The notes under the pieces were generated by a model, which did no database searches, was not told where the DNA came from, and was given only the letters and a program-made list of their open reading frames with translations. From Promerops cafer (taxonomy: Eukaryota > Chordata > Aves > Passeriformes > Nectariniidae), in NCBI GenBank assembly GCA_013398275.1, contig VZSE01000715.1, forward strand, positions 1 to 64,000: DNA of 64,000 nt, written 5' to 3'. This document shows positions 54,201 to 64,000 of the stretch, piece after piece (within the stretch, counting starts at the first letter, position 1; every line of letters begins with the position of its first letter). The position numbers were made by a program, and so were the translations under genes.

Positions 54201-57200
54201 CCCTTTGTTTCTGCATAGGATCTCACTGTGTTGCTTCCTTGTGAAATGGTTGCTGCATGCATCTTGTTAATGATCAAACTCAGAAATCAGTCCAATCACA
54301 CATGATTCCCTAACTGGTAGTTTGCACCTTGCAGAGCAACCACTGAGGCTGTGAGTGAAAGGGAGCTTGGTCTGATTTATCAGATATCAATTTATATAAA
54401 AATTGAAGCTGTTTAAACACCTTGTAAAGAAGAAAGGGTTTAATTTTTAATTTCTAAATTCTTTTCCTTATTAAAGGGTATCCAGAAAATTAGAATTGTT
54501 TTTTAAACCATTTTGGATCCAAAGTAGTATTGTCACCTGCTTCCGCAGAATTGTGCAATTTATTTAGCAGCAACTGTTCATTTTAATAAGCCTTCAGAAA
54601 AGCTGAAATTGGGAGTTTGACTTAACAGCTGTGTTCTACAGTTTTGTTGTCTTCCATGGAGTAATGGACGGCTGTATGATTGACTTAAACGACATTTTTC
54701 AGATGTTTGCAGTTAAAATCCCTTTTAAAAACCATTTTTTCTCTGAGTTGGATTTTCTTAGCTATAAGTGAATGTGATCTTCTTGCAGTCAAGGCCAAGA
54801 TTGCTTCTAACCTTCAGTGCACCCTATCTGACCTCTAGATCTCAAAAATTGTATTGATGGTTTAATCCCTATGGAAGTGCATTGAGGGACTGCAGAAACT
54901 CAGCTTGTCTAAGAATTGACTTTTGGCAGGGATGTACATTTGACCTTGCACTGTTTGCTACACTCTCCACTTTCCATAGGATCTTCTTTTGTCTGTATGC
55001 TGAGTGTGAGGACATTTTCTATTCAGAGCCAGAAATTCACAGGTCAACATTTGAAACTCAAGGCTTATGAATTTTTACTTGGAAAGGGAGTATGGAGGCA
55101 AAGCATAATTTAAATTGAACTTATTTTAAAAAAATCAATTTGTGTTTGTGTCAGAGTACAGTAAAATTGGAAAACAATCATTAACAGTGTTGAAAAGCTT
55201 CAATTACAGTATTTTAGAGCAAAAACTGATCTGCTAATCTGAAAGAAGCAAAGTCTTCAGAGTAGGACCTAGGCCTAATACCAGCTATTTGGTCTTCAGT
55301 TTTCAGTACTGGCTTCTCTGATTTTTCTCTACCAGGGTTTTGAGGTTTAATCTTCTTATGAAAACATTTTGACATCAAGAACTGGAAATGTAATGGACAT
55401 GGTCAAGTCAAACTTCTGTGCTTAATTTTTTTTCCTGTTAATTTTTTGTTTCAGAGAAGACCCACCAAGTCATGCTCAGGAGGGGAGTGATGATGCAGAG
55501 GAGATACAGGTCAGTCTAAAATGCAAATTAATGTCAAATCTCTCGAGAAAAATATGAATGTATAACTTTTTCTGCATAATTTATAGGTGTGGAGAGTCCT
55601 TCACAGAAATAATTATCATGTGGTAGTTGCCATGACGTAGAAATGTGATCACTTATGCTGTGAAGTCAGGGAAAGTTTAAAATCTTTCTATGCTCTTTCG
55701 CAGAAGACTTTTTTTATTTTTCATTTCTTGATAAGTGCATTTGTAATAACGAATGGAGAATGTTGAAATTGAACTTAATGCTGTTTCATGCCCTGAAAAA
55801 TTAGGAGTACATTTGGAGTAGTTACTTCAAGAAATAGTGAAAGTTTCTGAGGCCATAATAACTCAGAAGGCCATTCTAGAGGGAAAACACTGAAAAATCT
55901 TGTAAGTACAAGGTGACAGATGGTACAACAAGGAGATGAAAAAGAAATAAAAGTAAAACTAATGGATCATGGATCTAAGGATGGAAGTGCTGGAGCTGGA
56001 GACAAGCTGTAGATAGGGAAGACTGAGTTCTAAAATGTCCATCTTTCTGATATAAATCACAACTGAAATATATACAGGTATCTTCTTATCAATACTTCAG
56101 AGTAGTACTTCTGCTGTATATAGTGTTTTTCCTGTCTTACTTTACAGCCAAAATAATTGCAGGATGGTGATGTTATGCTGTCCAGGGCAATGCTTTGATC
56201 TGCATGTTGTAAGAGGCTGCATGAATTCTGATGTTCTCATAAATTATAAAGAATGGCTCAGGTAACTGGTAACCTTTGGTTTGTTCTTATTTTGATCAGT
56301 GGTCGGATGATGAGAACACTACAACACTTAAGGTAAGGTCCTGACAAGCCCACTGTGGGTTTGTCAGCAGTTTCCTTTCTGCAGCCTTGTGATACAAACT
56401 TGTTGCTGGTTAGAGATATCTCTTGCTATATTTAACATTTTTCAGAACATTTTAGATGGATGGCAGTGTAGATGTCTGTAACTTCAAAAAAGTTTTGCTG
56501 GCTTAATTTTATTTAACTAAAATAAAACACTTTTCTTCATCCCCAACAATCATACACTTGTTAGACTCTAGGAAATGAACTGCAGTACAGCTCTAAATAT
56601 AGCTGTCTTTCATTTTCACCACTTTGAGTGTCTCCAAATTATTTAATCAGACTGGATGCAGAAGAAACAAAGCCCCTGCAGCTCAATCTTCACAGCTCTT
56701 CTCTTGATGTGCCATTATTTCTTCTAAGTACATCTCTCTCTTTAATTTTTTTTCTTTTCCTGTCTTTATGGTCTCCTTGCACATAGAATCAAGATCACAA
56801 TATATGCAAACCAGGCTTTCTTGATCTTTTTCTTACATCTTTTTTTTTTAAATTTGCTGTTGCCCTGTCACTGTCCAAGTTAAAAAAACTCAAGGCACTT
56901 GTCTGCCATTGATGCTCTGACTTCAGTCCTTTAGCTCCCTTAATGTTCATCAGGTTGTGGAATTGCTCATGTTGGATTAGGTGCCATATAATCACAGCAA
57001 CCCTGCTTTGAGTGGTGCTTCTGCTAGCACAGAATTTATAGCCTAGAGTTTAAAACTAATACATTTCCAATTTGTGCACACTGATTAATCTTCTGTTCAA
57101 ATATTTAACCTTTGATAACCTAGATTCCTTAAATTGTAAATTATATTTTAAATAAAGATTTTAGGATCCATCATATGGTTTGCAAAGCTCATGGTAATGA

Positions 57201-59717
57201 TGCTAAATAAGTAATACCAGAGTTTTGAATCAGGTTCTGTAAAAATGTAGAACACAGTAAGGAAATACATAATTAAGAGGTATTTACCTGTCAGAAGAGC
57301 ACAGGGCAAAGGACTCTAGTGTATCTAGGTAAGTCTACAGCTTCCTCATGAGGGAAGTGGAGGGGCAGAAAATTCTGTTTTTAGAGTAACTTGCATTAAT
57401 ATTAATGGCTACAAAGCCAGGCATTCAAAATTCAGGAAATGATGGAGTCCAGCTTGTTTATGCAGTTGTAGAACTTTCCTCTTGTGTGTATATTTATCTC
57501 CTTGTGTTAATCAAGTGACACATTGGTAACATTTTCCCAAGGAGGCTTAGAATGTGCTGGTATTACATATATAGTAGGACTCCTGATTCCTGTCAAAACA
57601 AGAGAAGCTTGAATTAGAATGCAGTGGATGAAGAGTTTTACTTCTTGCAGGAACAGTTTCTAGAATTGACTGAAAGTCTAAAAATAAAATTAGAGAAGTG
57701 TTTTTTTTCAGTTTTCCAAGTGTAGTTTCCCATAGAGACTAGGTAATGTATGAAGGAAAGGTTCAGAATGCTTGAAGTTCAGTCTAGGTCACTGCACTAA
57801 AATGTGAGAAGGTTTTTTAAAGTGTTTGCATTTGGGGAAGCTGCAGTGAGGAGACGCCAGAATGTATGAGGTTTTTTATTCACTTGTATGGCTGTGAGGG
57901 TTTTGTTGTTTAAGAGGCATCAATTAGCTTTAGCATAGAAGTTACTTTTGAATTGAGTTTAAAAATAGGCAGAAATAGTGTTCCTATATAGTTCTTGCTA
58001 TAAATCCTGGTACATGAAAAATCTTTGACATATGCTTCAAATCCTTTCATATTATTTTAGAGGTCAGCAACCTGTTTTTTTTTCTGTAGCACCACATTCA
58101 GGGTAGAGTTTAGAGCAACCTGAAGAGTTGGGGTTTTTTTAACCTCAATCTTATATTTTCAATGTTCTTTCTAAGGCAAGGTTTTCTAGTCCAACCTTTG
58201 CAGTGTGTCCTCCTTTTGAATCAATATATTGTTAAGCAGCTACTTTAAGACCTAATTTAAGAGCTGATTAGTTCAAGTATTACTAACATTTTATAAAACT
58301 TGAGCTTAAATGAGCAGCTGTCATTCAGATTGCCTAGGAATTGATAAAGATATGTTTAATTCTAAAATCACTCTTTAGAAGTTTAAATATTACTGGATCT
58401 TATTTGTATACAATAATCTACCACAGGATATAAACCAACAGGTAAGGATTTAAGGTTTGGTGATTTGACCTGTATTTCTGCCAGCTGTTGCAGATCTCAT
58501 GGTGACTGTTGTGATGTTTTGGGTTTTCTCCTGGAGTTCATGATACTTCCTAGTAATGAGAGTGAGAACTGGGAGGATTTTCAGTTTTCTCTGCTTGAAA
58601 GAATGACAGATTTGAGAAAGTGATTTATTTAAGTGATTTTATTGTACACTATGTTCCTGGGGGTCATACTGATTTTGGACTTATTTCTAATGCAATATGT
58701 ATTTCTAGTAGTATTTAGAAGATGGCTACACCTCACTATTAAATGTATTGAAATTTATATTTTTGCTGTTGTTCTTCATTCAGGCACCAGAATTTCCCGA
58801 GTTCACAGCTAAAGTTCAGGAAGCAATAAGTTCCTTGGGTGGCAGTGTTTTTCCTAAACTCAACTGGAGTGCTCCAAGGGTAAGAATGCTGACTCCCAAA
58901 ACTTGCAACAGATGTTGTCATACAGAATGTTTTGTTTGTTTTCTCTCAATACTTCGGAAAGAAGAGGCTAGTGGTTCTGATGAAGGAAGAAGTGAAACAC
59001 AAGATACCAGTGAAGTGGTGGATTCTTTACTCCAAGTGGAATCCACCACTTCACTCATACCTTGTCTGTCACTAGATGGTGATGTTGCGTTTTTAGGGAG
59101 GCATGGCAGCACTGACTTTCCTATCTAAAACCTATATCCTGGTCACAGATGGTTGTGTGATGGGCAGGCTCTTCTTGTTTAGGATACTAGTTGAAAACTC
59201 TACCTGGTATAAAGATGAAAAGCACCACAGTTTCAAAAAAAGGCAATAAACTTTCCTCTAGTTAATTTTAGGTACTCTGAACTATACCGTAAGGATGAGT
59301 GCACCCAAATATTGTTGTTTTGTGTTCTCAAGAGACACTGTATTCAATCAAGCATTCCAAGAAAGCTCCTGGAAGCAGTAAGGCAAAAACTTAATTTTGC
59401 AAATGAATTTGCACTGCTTTCATCAGAGTATTCATAAGAAAAACAATAACTATATTTTCTCTTTCAACCGCTAATGATGTTTTCCTTGAAATAAGAAAAA
59501 ATAGGTTTCTGCATGTATTTCAAACGTTGCATAATATTTAGATAGACTTGAAGTTTGCAGTCCCTCCTGCTAATAAAGGTGTATTTCAGGTAACCTCTAT
59601 GTTTCTTTAGGATGCCTACTGGATAGCAATGAACAGCTCTCTGAAATGTAAAGCTCTCAGTGACATCTTCCTCCTCTTCAAGAGTTCAGACTTCATAACT
59701 CGTGACCTCACTCAGCC
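51169..59717 (+). CDS. CDC123: translation initiation factor eIF2 assembly protein CDC123, exons 1-6 (3' part beyond window)
   Basis: CDC123 is a cytosolic ATP-grasp-fold chaperone. It binds eIF2 gamma and promotes assembly of the eIF2 trimer, so it supports translation initiation and cell-cycle entry. Six exons join to 437 nt, about 145 residues of an expected roughly 336. They read [20 protein letters not shown], then [20 protein letters not shown], then a short acidic linker ([10 protein letters not shown] and WSDDENT). Next come [40 protein letters not shown] and [19 protein letters not shown]. The linker is one residue shorter than in human. The frame ends in the middle of a codon at 59717, and the ATP- and metal-binding part must lie to the right of the window. 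Confidence 0.95.
51176..51553. repeat. duplicated segment around CDC123 exon 1, copy 1
   Basis: 378 bases that recur at 51555-51932 (offset 379) across a single n, with only a few differences (ctccgtg against ctctgtg; gagtatgcgg against gagtgtgcgg). The most likely cause is two alleles left side by side by the assembler. A true recent tandem duplication is the alternative. Confidence 0.85.
51378..51531 (+). mobile_element. CR1 LINE internal fragment, copy 1
   Basis: CR1 body words ggctcacctggagtgctgtg, cgtggagctcctggaatggg and gggactggaaaagctgaggg in CDC123 intron 1. It is repeated at 51757-51910 by the duplication. Confidence 0.8.
51554..51554. other. assembly gap (single n)
   Basis: A lone n at the junction of the two near-identical copies. 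Confidence 0.95.
51555..51932. repeat. duplicated segment around CDC123 exon 1, copy 2
   Basis: This copy contains most of exon 1 (from the GAG4 codon) and its donor, but lacks the ATG and promoter. The one exonic difference is synonymous (tcc to tct, Ser). It should not be annotated as an extra exon. Confidence 0.85.
51757..51910 (+). mobile_element. CR1 LINE internal fragment, copy 2
   Basis: The same fragment as 51378-51531, repeated by the duplicated segment. Confidence 0.78.
51908..52235 (-). mobile_element. CR1 LINE 3' fragment, inverted
   Basis: It begins with the inverted CR1 end (gacagaatggtttgggttag, agggaccttaaagatcgttt) and runs into body (ccaggttgctccaagctcct, gcttctctgggcaacctgtg). 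It faces the sense-strand copy at 52290, making an inverted CR1 pair. Confidence 0.82.
52290..52580 (+). mobile_element. CR1 LINE 3' fragment, near-identical to the 23.1-kb copy
   Basis: It reads ggatggaccaggctctgctt, then gaagttccacctgaacatga, aagcactggaacagattgtc and ccttccagcctgacccattc. From about 52390 on it matches the SEC61A2 intron 1 copy almost base for base, so both stem from one recent CR1 subfamily. Confidence 0.88.
53536..53607 (+). CDS. CDC123: CDC123 exon 2
   Basis: It reads [20 protein letters not shown] then VSG and part of R. The acceptor is tttcttccag and the donor aag|gtaaaa. Confidence 0.96.
55455..55509 (+). CDS. CDC123: CDC123 exon 3 (acidic linker)
   Basis: It reads [18 protein letters not shown], one residue shorter than the human linker. 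The acceptor is ttttgtttcag and the donor cag|gtcagt. Confidence 0.93.
56300..56332 (+). CDS. CDC123: CDC123 exon 4 (33 nt)
   Basis: A small in-frame exon reading [11 protein letters not shown], aligned with human WSDDENTATLT. The acceptor is tttgatcag and the donor aag|gtaagg. It is symmetric, so skipping would keep frame. Confidence 0.94.
58784..58879 (+). CDS. CDC123: CDC123 exon 5
   Basis: It reads [20 protein letters not shown] then [12 protein letters not shown] and ends on a codon boundary before gtaaga. The acceptor is ttcattcag. Confidence 0.97.
58991..59073 (+). ncRNA. candidate pre-miRNA-like hairpin in CDC123 intron 5
   Basis: Arms 59009-59025 (agtgaagtggtggattc) and 59039-59055 (gaatccaccacttcact) are perfectly complementary over 17 bp around a 13-nt loop. 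Outside them the pairing continues imperfectly to 58991 and 59073. In total about 30 of 35 positions pair, with small internal mismatches. Size, loop and sense-strand intronic position fit a microRNA precursor (mirtron excluded, as the arms do not meet the splice sites). A palindromic MITE-like relic is the alternative. No known miRNA family was recognised. Confidence 0.45.
59611..59717 (+). CDS. CDC123: CDC123 exon 6
   Basis: It reads [20 protein letters not shown] then [15 protein letters not shown] and two bases of Pro, ending before gtaagt. The acceptor is gtttctttag. Confidence 0.97.
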
Positions 59718-62700
59718 GTAAGTGGATTTCCAGCAGACAATCTTAGTTATACGCTGCCAGAAAAAACCAAAAGCAAACCAGAAAGACATTAAGGTAGCAC
59801 ATGCAACCAGCGTGCTTTGACACTACAGACTAGGATGATATTTTTTTGACTACCTTTCCAGAGCAAGTCATGTTGTATTCTTGAGATTTTTTGCCTTCTC
59901 ACCCCTCTTGGTGTTTACTTGTTGCTACCCTCCTTATTGCTGCCACTCCTTATGGTACTACAGTGTGACTTTACCATGTCCTCATATTTTAAAGCTGTTG
60001 AGGTTTGTGTGGCTGCCTGCAAGATGCTTGAGACTTCTGCTAACATATTTCATGTATTTCTAGAGCTTGTCCTGAACCCAAGTTCTTGTGGCTCTTGGAA
60101 CAAATACATTCCCGGTGACTAAGGATAGCAATTACAGATAAAATTAAAAATATGATGTGCTTGGGGTTGATTTTTATCTGCTCACATGAAGGGAGTATTT
60201 AATTGTATAGGAACAGTTTCCTCCTGTAGTACCTGCATCTCACTGATCTATGTCACTCATTTCTAAAATACAGCATTTTTCTGAAAGAAAATGAGATTAC
60301 TGGAGTTGATATTTTTGTAACTATGGTTACTTTTTTTTTTCCCCCAGACAAGCAGAATTTCAAAGAAAAGGGGCAATCCATGGCTTGGTATCTGAGAGAT
60401 TATTTTCCAGTCATTATTCAATGCTTATTTACAGTACAGGATTTTTTAGGAGACTCAGTCAAATGCAGAGCCATTGTTCTAGGTGCCTTATAGGGAGTTA
60501 ACAGGTATAAGTTTCATTTCAAGTGGTTTATGTCTTGATAAAAGTTTTCTTTTTAAAATATGAAACCAGTTACATTAATGCTGTGCAACTGCCCTCTTTT
60601 TTATTCCTGCAGCTCTAATGAGACTCTCTTCCCCCAGCTTTTGGTACATGAAAAAAAAAAAGGGGCTGTTGACAGCCAGGCTGTAAGTCCAATTCTGATG
60701 TTGTGTTTTGCATCATGCCTAACCTGCAATGTCAGGAGGTGCTGGGGAAGAGACTGAGGAGGAGGGGAGAATATACTGGAGTGATAAAACAGTTTGAAAA
60801 GTATGTTGGGCTTGGGAAACAATTGTGAAGCATGAGAATTCATGATTCTGGGATCACAGAGAATAAAAGGAATGGAGGAGATGAGAAATCTATAGTTTAC
60901 ATGTCAGAGGTGAGTGAATTCTCAGAAGCCTTTGGTGCCTTCCCAAGGAGTTGCTTTTCATAGTTTCCCCTAATGAGAGGTGGGGTGTCTAGAGGATGGC
61001 TTGCTCACAGAGTTGAGCAGTGAAATTTTTGTTGCAATGGCTTTCAGGACTGATTCTTGTAGGTCTGAAAAGGACTGCACACTTTGCATCATCCCTTTAT
61101 GAATGTTAAATAATATGGAGTTTGTATTTACTGTCCTCATTTATGAAGAGATCCAGCAAAAAGTACCCAGAGCTGCTTGTAGAATTCCTGTTTGGTTAAC
61201 TGTTTTCTAGTGAGTCTCAGAGACAAGCAAGTGTTCAGCAAGTGCCATTTGATTTAGATGTGGCAGTTCTTTATATGGTAGAATGAATTGGTTCAACCCC
61301 CTTCGCTGATACTGAAATCAGTGTATTTTCTGTCCGGTTTAATCTTGTATCAGTTCCAGTCAGTGCCTCAGCTCTTCCCTTCACCCCCTGCAGTCAGCAC
61401 TGGCTTGGTGGGAGAGGCAGTGAAGACATTCTGGTGGCTGTGGTATGAGGTTTCACAGCATGGCTGTTGACTTGGAGCATCAGTGACTTCACCTAAGTTC
61501 ACACAAGAACAGTAGTGGCTGAGCAGCCCATACAGGCACATTCCCTTCTCCTGACCCTGCTGTGGGAGAATAACCTCTTGCAGAAGGGCAGCACCTGAAA
61601 CTCCACTGGTCCAGTCCATTTAGACTCCTTTTCCAATGTGATAAGACCATCAGATAGCACAACTAAGGTGGTAAAAAATAAAGCTCATGACATGATTGTG
61701 GGAAATCACCTTGGTCTCTGTGTATATCTTGCAATCTATGAATATGTCATATTTGATTAAAGCATATATTATTGTCCAGTCTCTGCTTGGTATTTCTGAA
61801 TTACAATGTTATTTGTACAGAATGTCCCCAAGCAGTGCAATGATTATTGCTAAATCAGAACACTGGTCATCCTTAATTATACTATTGATTAGCTGCCAGT
61901 TCACTAGTCCTTAGCAAGCAGAAATTAAAAATGTAGCTGGCATAAGAACCTGGAGTGCTGAACAAATGAAAATTATGTACATAATGCATCCAAATCCCTT
62001 GGAAGGACTACTTGGAGGGAGGAGACATGCACTATATTTCCACTTCGTCAATAATACTCAGTATGGTCTAAAGGTTTCTTGCCCTGCATAAGTAACAGCT
62101 GAAATGCTGAATACTCTTTTTTTGCTGTTGTTGTTTTGTTTCCTGTTCAATTGTATGAACTTTAATATCCACTTCATGGGTCATAATATAGTAAACATGC
62201 TGCAATGGCAATTTGTAGATCTAGGTTTTAACCTAGAAATTTAAGCCAGTGATGTGGGACTTAAGGCAAACCACTTTCTTTGCATTTTTCTTCCTCTCCC
62301 ATTTCCTGTCTGCCTCTAAACATTGTTCAGGCCAGGGAATGCCCTTGTTAAAATTCTCAACTGTCTCAAATTCTGAGAAAACTTCAACCATGTAATGCTT
62401 CAATACAAACTATTAAAAAATATGGACTCAGTGCAAATATACTGAGCATGATTAAATTGCTTTGACTGTTTTAAACGTTTGCATTCTCTCATGATGCTGA
62501 CACCTTGGTTGAAAAGTTCAGACTAATGAATTACCTTTCCAGCCTGTTAATTTTAAATAAATTAACAAAGACTTCAGAGCGATGTACTCATTAATGCAGT
62601 TGATGTTGTTTCTGCTTCAAAGTCAGCATTGTATTTTACTTAGCTGAGTTCACAAAAAATCCTGTGGGTGGTGTGATCTTAATTTTTCAGGCATTAATGT

Positions 62701-64000
62701 AGGCTTTCAGAAATTTAGTGTTGAGTATATGTGATAAAAAAAAATCCCTTTCTAACTGGGATTTCTGTTAAGTGATTAAAACTTCTCTTTTGAACAAAAA
62801 GCTCTGTAGAGTCCTGATGTGTGTATTGGTGTAAAATACACTTTTCTTCTTTATTGTTAGAATGGGTGGACTATGTTTTGTTAAAACATGATTGATTGCT
62901 CACCTTGAGACTGGTAGAAATATTAGTAGTACTTCTAATGATGTGATAATGCCCCTGCATTCTGACAACATTTCTGATGCCAGACTTAATGCTTTTAATA
63001 TTGAATTCCAAATTGTAGGGAAATTTCAAAGTTTTTTGAGATGTGGAGGAATAACAGCCTGTGTTCTCCTAACAGAACATAGGAGGCAGTGTTGGATCAT
63101 GAAGAATGTGCCTTAGCACTCCAGTATCTTTTTGGAGGAGCTGCTAGTTCAGGCTTTAATATAAACTGTTTCAAGGTAGGCAGTTCCACACGAGAGGATG
63201 CGGAAAATGAGGCCTTTGATGACGATTTTTTTTCTTGAAGTTTTACTCTTGCCCATTTTTCCTGGCAATTTACAGTGTAGTACCAGATTCTCTTTTGAGT
63301 GGTGCATGAATTTCCTATTTCTTTTAGGCCTCAAAGTTCCAGCAAGGTTTAATATTCAAGCAATAAAGATACAGTTCAAAGGCTGTTAAAAGCTTCTCAT
63401 TTTTTTTCAATAAGATTTTAAAATAAACTATGAGATAATAGCAGGGAAGTGTCAGGTACGGAATAAATTTTACAATTCTCATCATATTCATAATAGTTCC
63501 TAATTATTTCAGTGATTTGCAGATGAGTTCATGGCTTTCTTAGCAGGGTAGGTACTGGAGAAACTTGCCAACCTTATTAAATTGCTTTTCTCAGTGTTGA
63601 AAACTGACCTGCATAATGGCTTTGTGTAGCATATCCTGTGGTCAAGTATTTGCATTTGGAGTTTGACATAGAGCTGCCACATATAAAGAGATCTTGATCC
63701 TTCTGGTCTTGACTTCTAAGTGTAACTGTAAAACAGCTGTTGACCACAACACAGCAAAAGAGTTTGATCCCTTCACCCATAGTATTCAAAGTGACAGTTT
63801 TCAGGGGCTTCAGAAAATACAGCCCAGGCATGTCTCAGTTTGGGGTTCCTGACATGTTTCTGATTGTTCTTTCAAGTATGTCCAAATGTGAATAGGACGT
63901 GGGTTAAAGACACCCCACTTACCATTGTGCCTCTAGAGATCAAAAGCCCATCTGTAATACACGAGTTCAGATGTGTCTCAGCAATAAGTACTACAATGAG
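59718..64000 (+). other. CDC123 intron 6, left part
   Basis: About 4.3 kb with no exon matching the expected next CDC123 segment (FIHCTDDSPDPC in human), so this intron extends past the window. It is AT-rich, and I see no clear repeat, RNA gene or other coding exon. Confidence 0.75.

Noticed and set aside
58748..59128. A 126-codon open frame through CDC123 exon 5 into intron 5
   Set aside because: Only the exon 5 part is conserved; after the gtaaga donor it is intron read-through that happens to cross the hairpin.

Overview
This is vertebrate nuclear DNA, almost certainly avian (a songbird-like genome is my guess). Reasons: intron-rich genes with GT-AG splicing, many fragments of the avian CR1 LINE family, a probable retroviral LTR, and conserved protein-coding exons whose order is the vertebrate DHTKD1 - SEC61A2 - NUDT5 - CDC123 block (human chromosome 10p14). 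No bacterial, plasmid or phage features are present.

Layout. (1) 1-19.2 kb, plus strand: DHTKD1, the E1 subunit of the mitochondrial 2-oxoadipate dehydrogenase complex. Exons 2-17 are all found. Exon 1 (mitochondrial leader) is upstream, or its last bases are at the very start of the window. (2) 19.2-22.5 kb: intergenic, with CR1 fragments. (3) 22.7-37.8 kb, plus strand: SEC61A2, the alpha subunit of the ER protein-conducting channel. All 12 coding exons are found and join to exactly 476 residues. Its CpG-rich promoter lies in a badly assembled stretch (22.4-24.65 kb) of misordered, overlapping contigs. (4) 39.2-46.5 kb, minus strand: NUDT5, an ADP-sugar pyrophosphatase. All nine coding exons are found, including a 9-nt microexon, and they join to 220 residues. 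SEC61A2 and NUDT5 converge tail to tail. (5) 50.9-51.2 kb: a CpG-rich head-to-head promoter shared by NUDT5 and CDC123. (6) 51.2-64 kb, plus strand: CDC123, the eIF2 assembly factor. Exons 1-6 are present; the rest lies beyond the right edge.

The four genes are housekeeping genes with separate jobs: lysine/tryptophan breakdown in mitochondria, protein translocation at the ER, nucleotide-sugar hydrolysis and nuclear ATP supply, and translation-initiation-factor assembly. Their neighbourhood reflects conserved synteny, not an operon-like pathway. The only shared control visible is the NUDT5/CDC123 bidirectional promoter.

The most rewarding items for a second look are a long, nearly perfect pre-miRNA-like hairpin in CDC123 intron 5, the 9-nt NUDT5 microexon, the reconstructable contig misorder over the SEC61A2 promoter, the duplicated CDC123 first exon around a single n, and an ancient CR1 endonuclease-domain relic in SEC61A2 intron 4. 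I found no evidence of a new multi-gene system.
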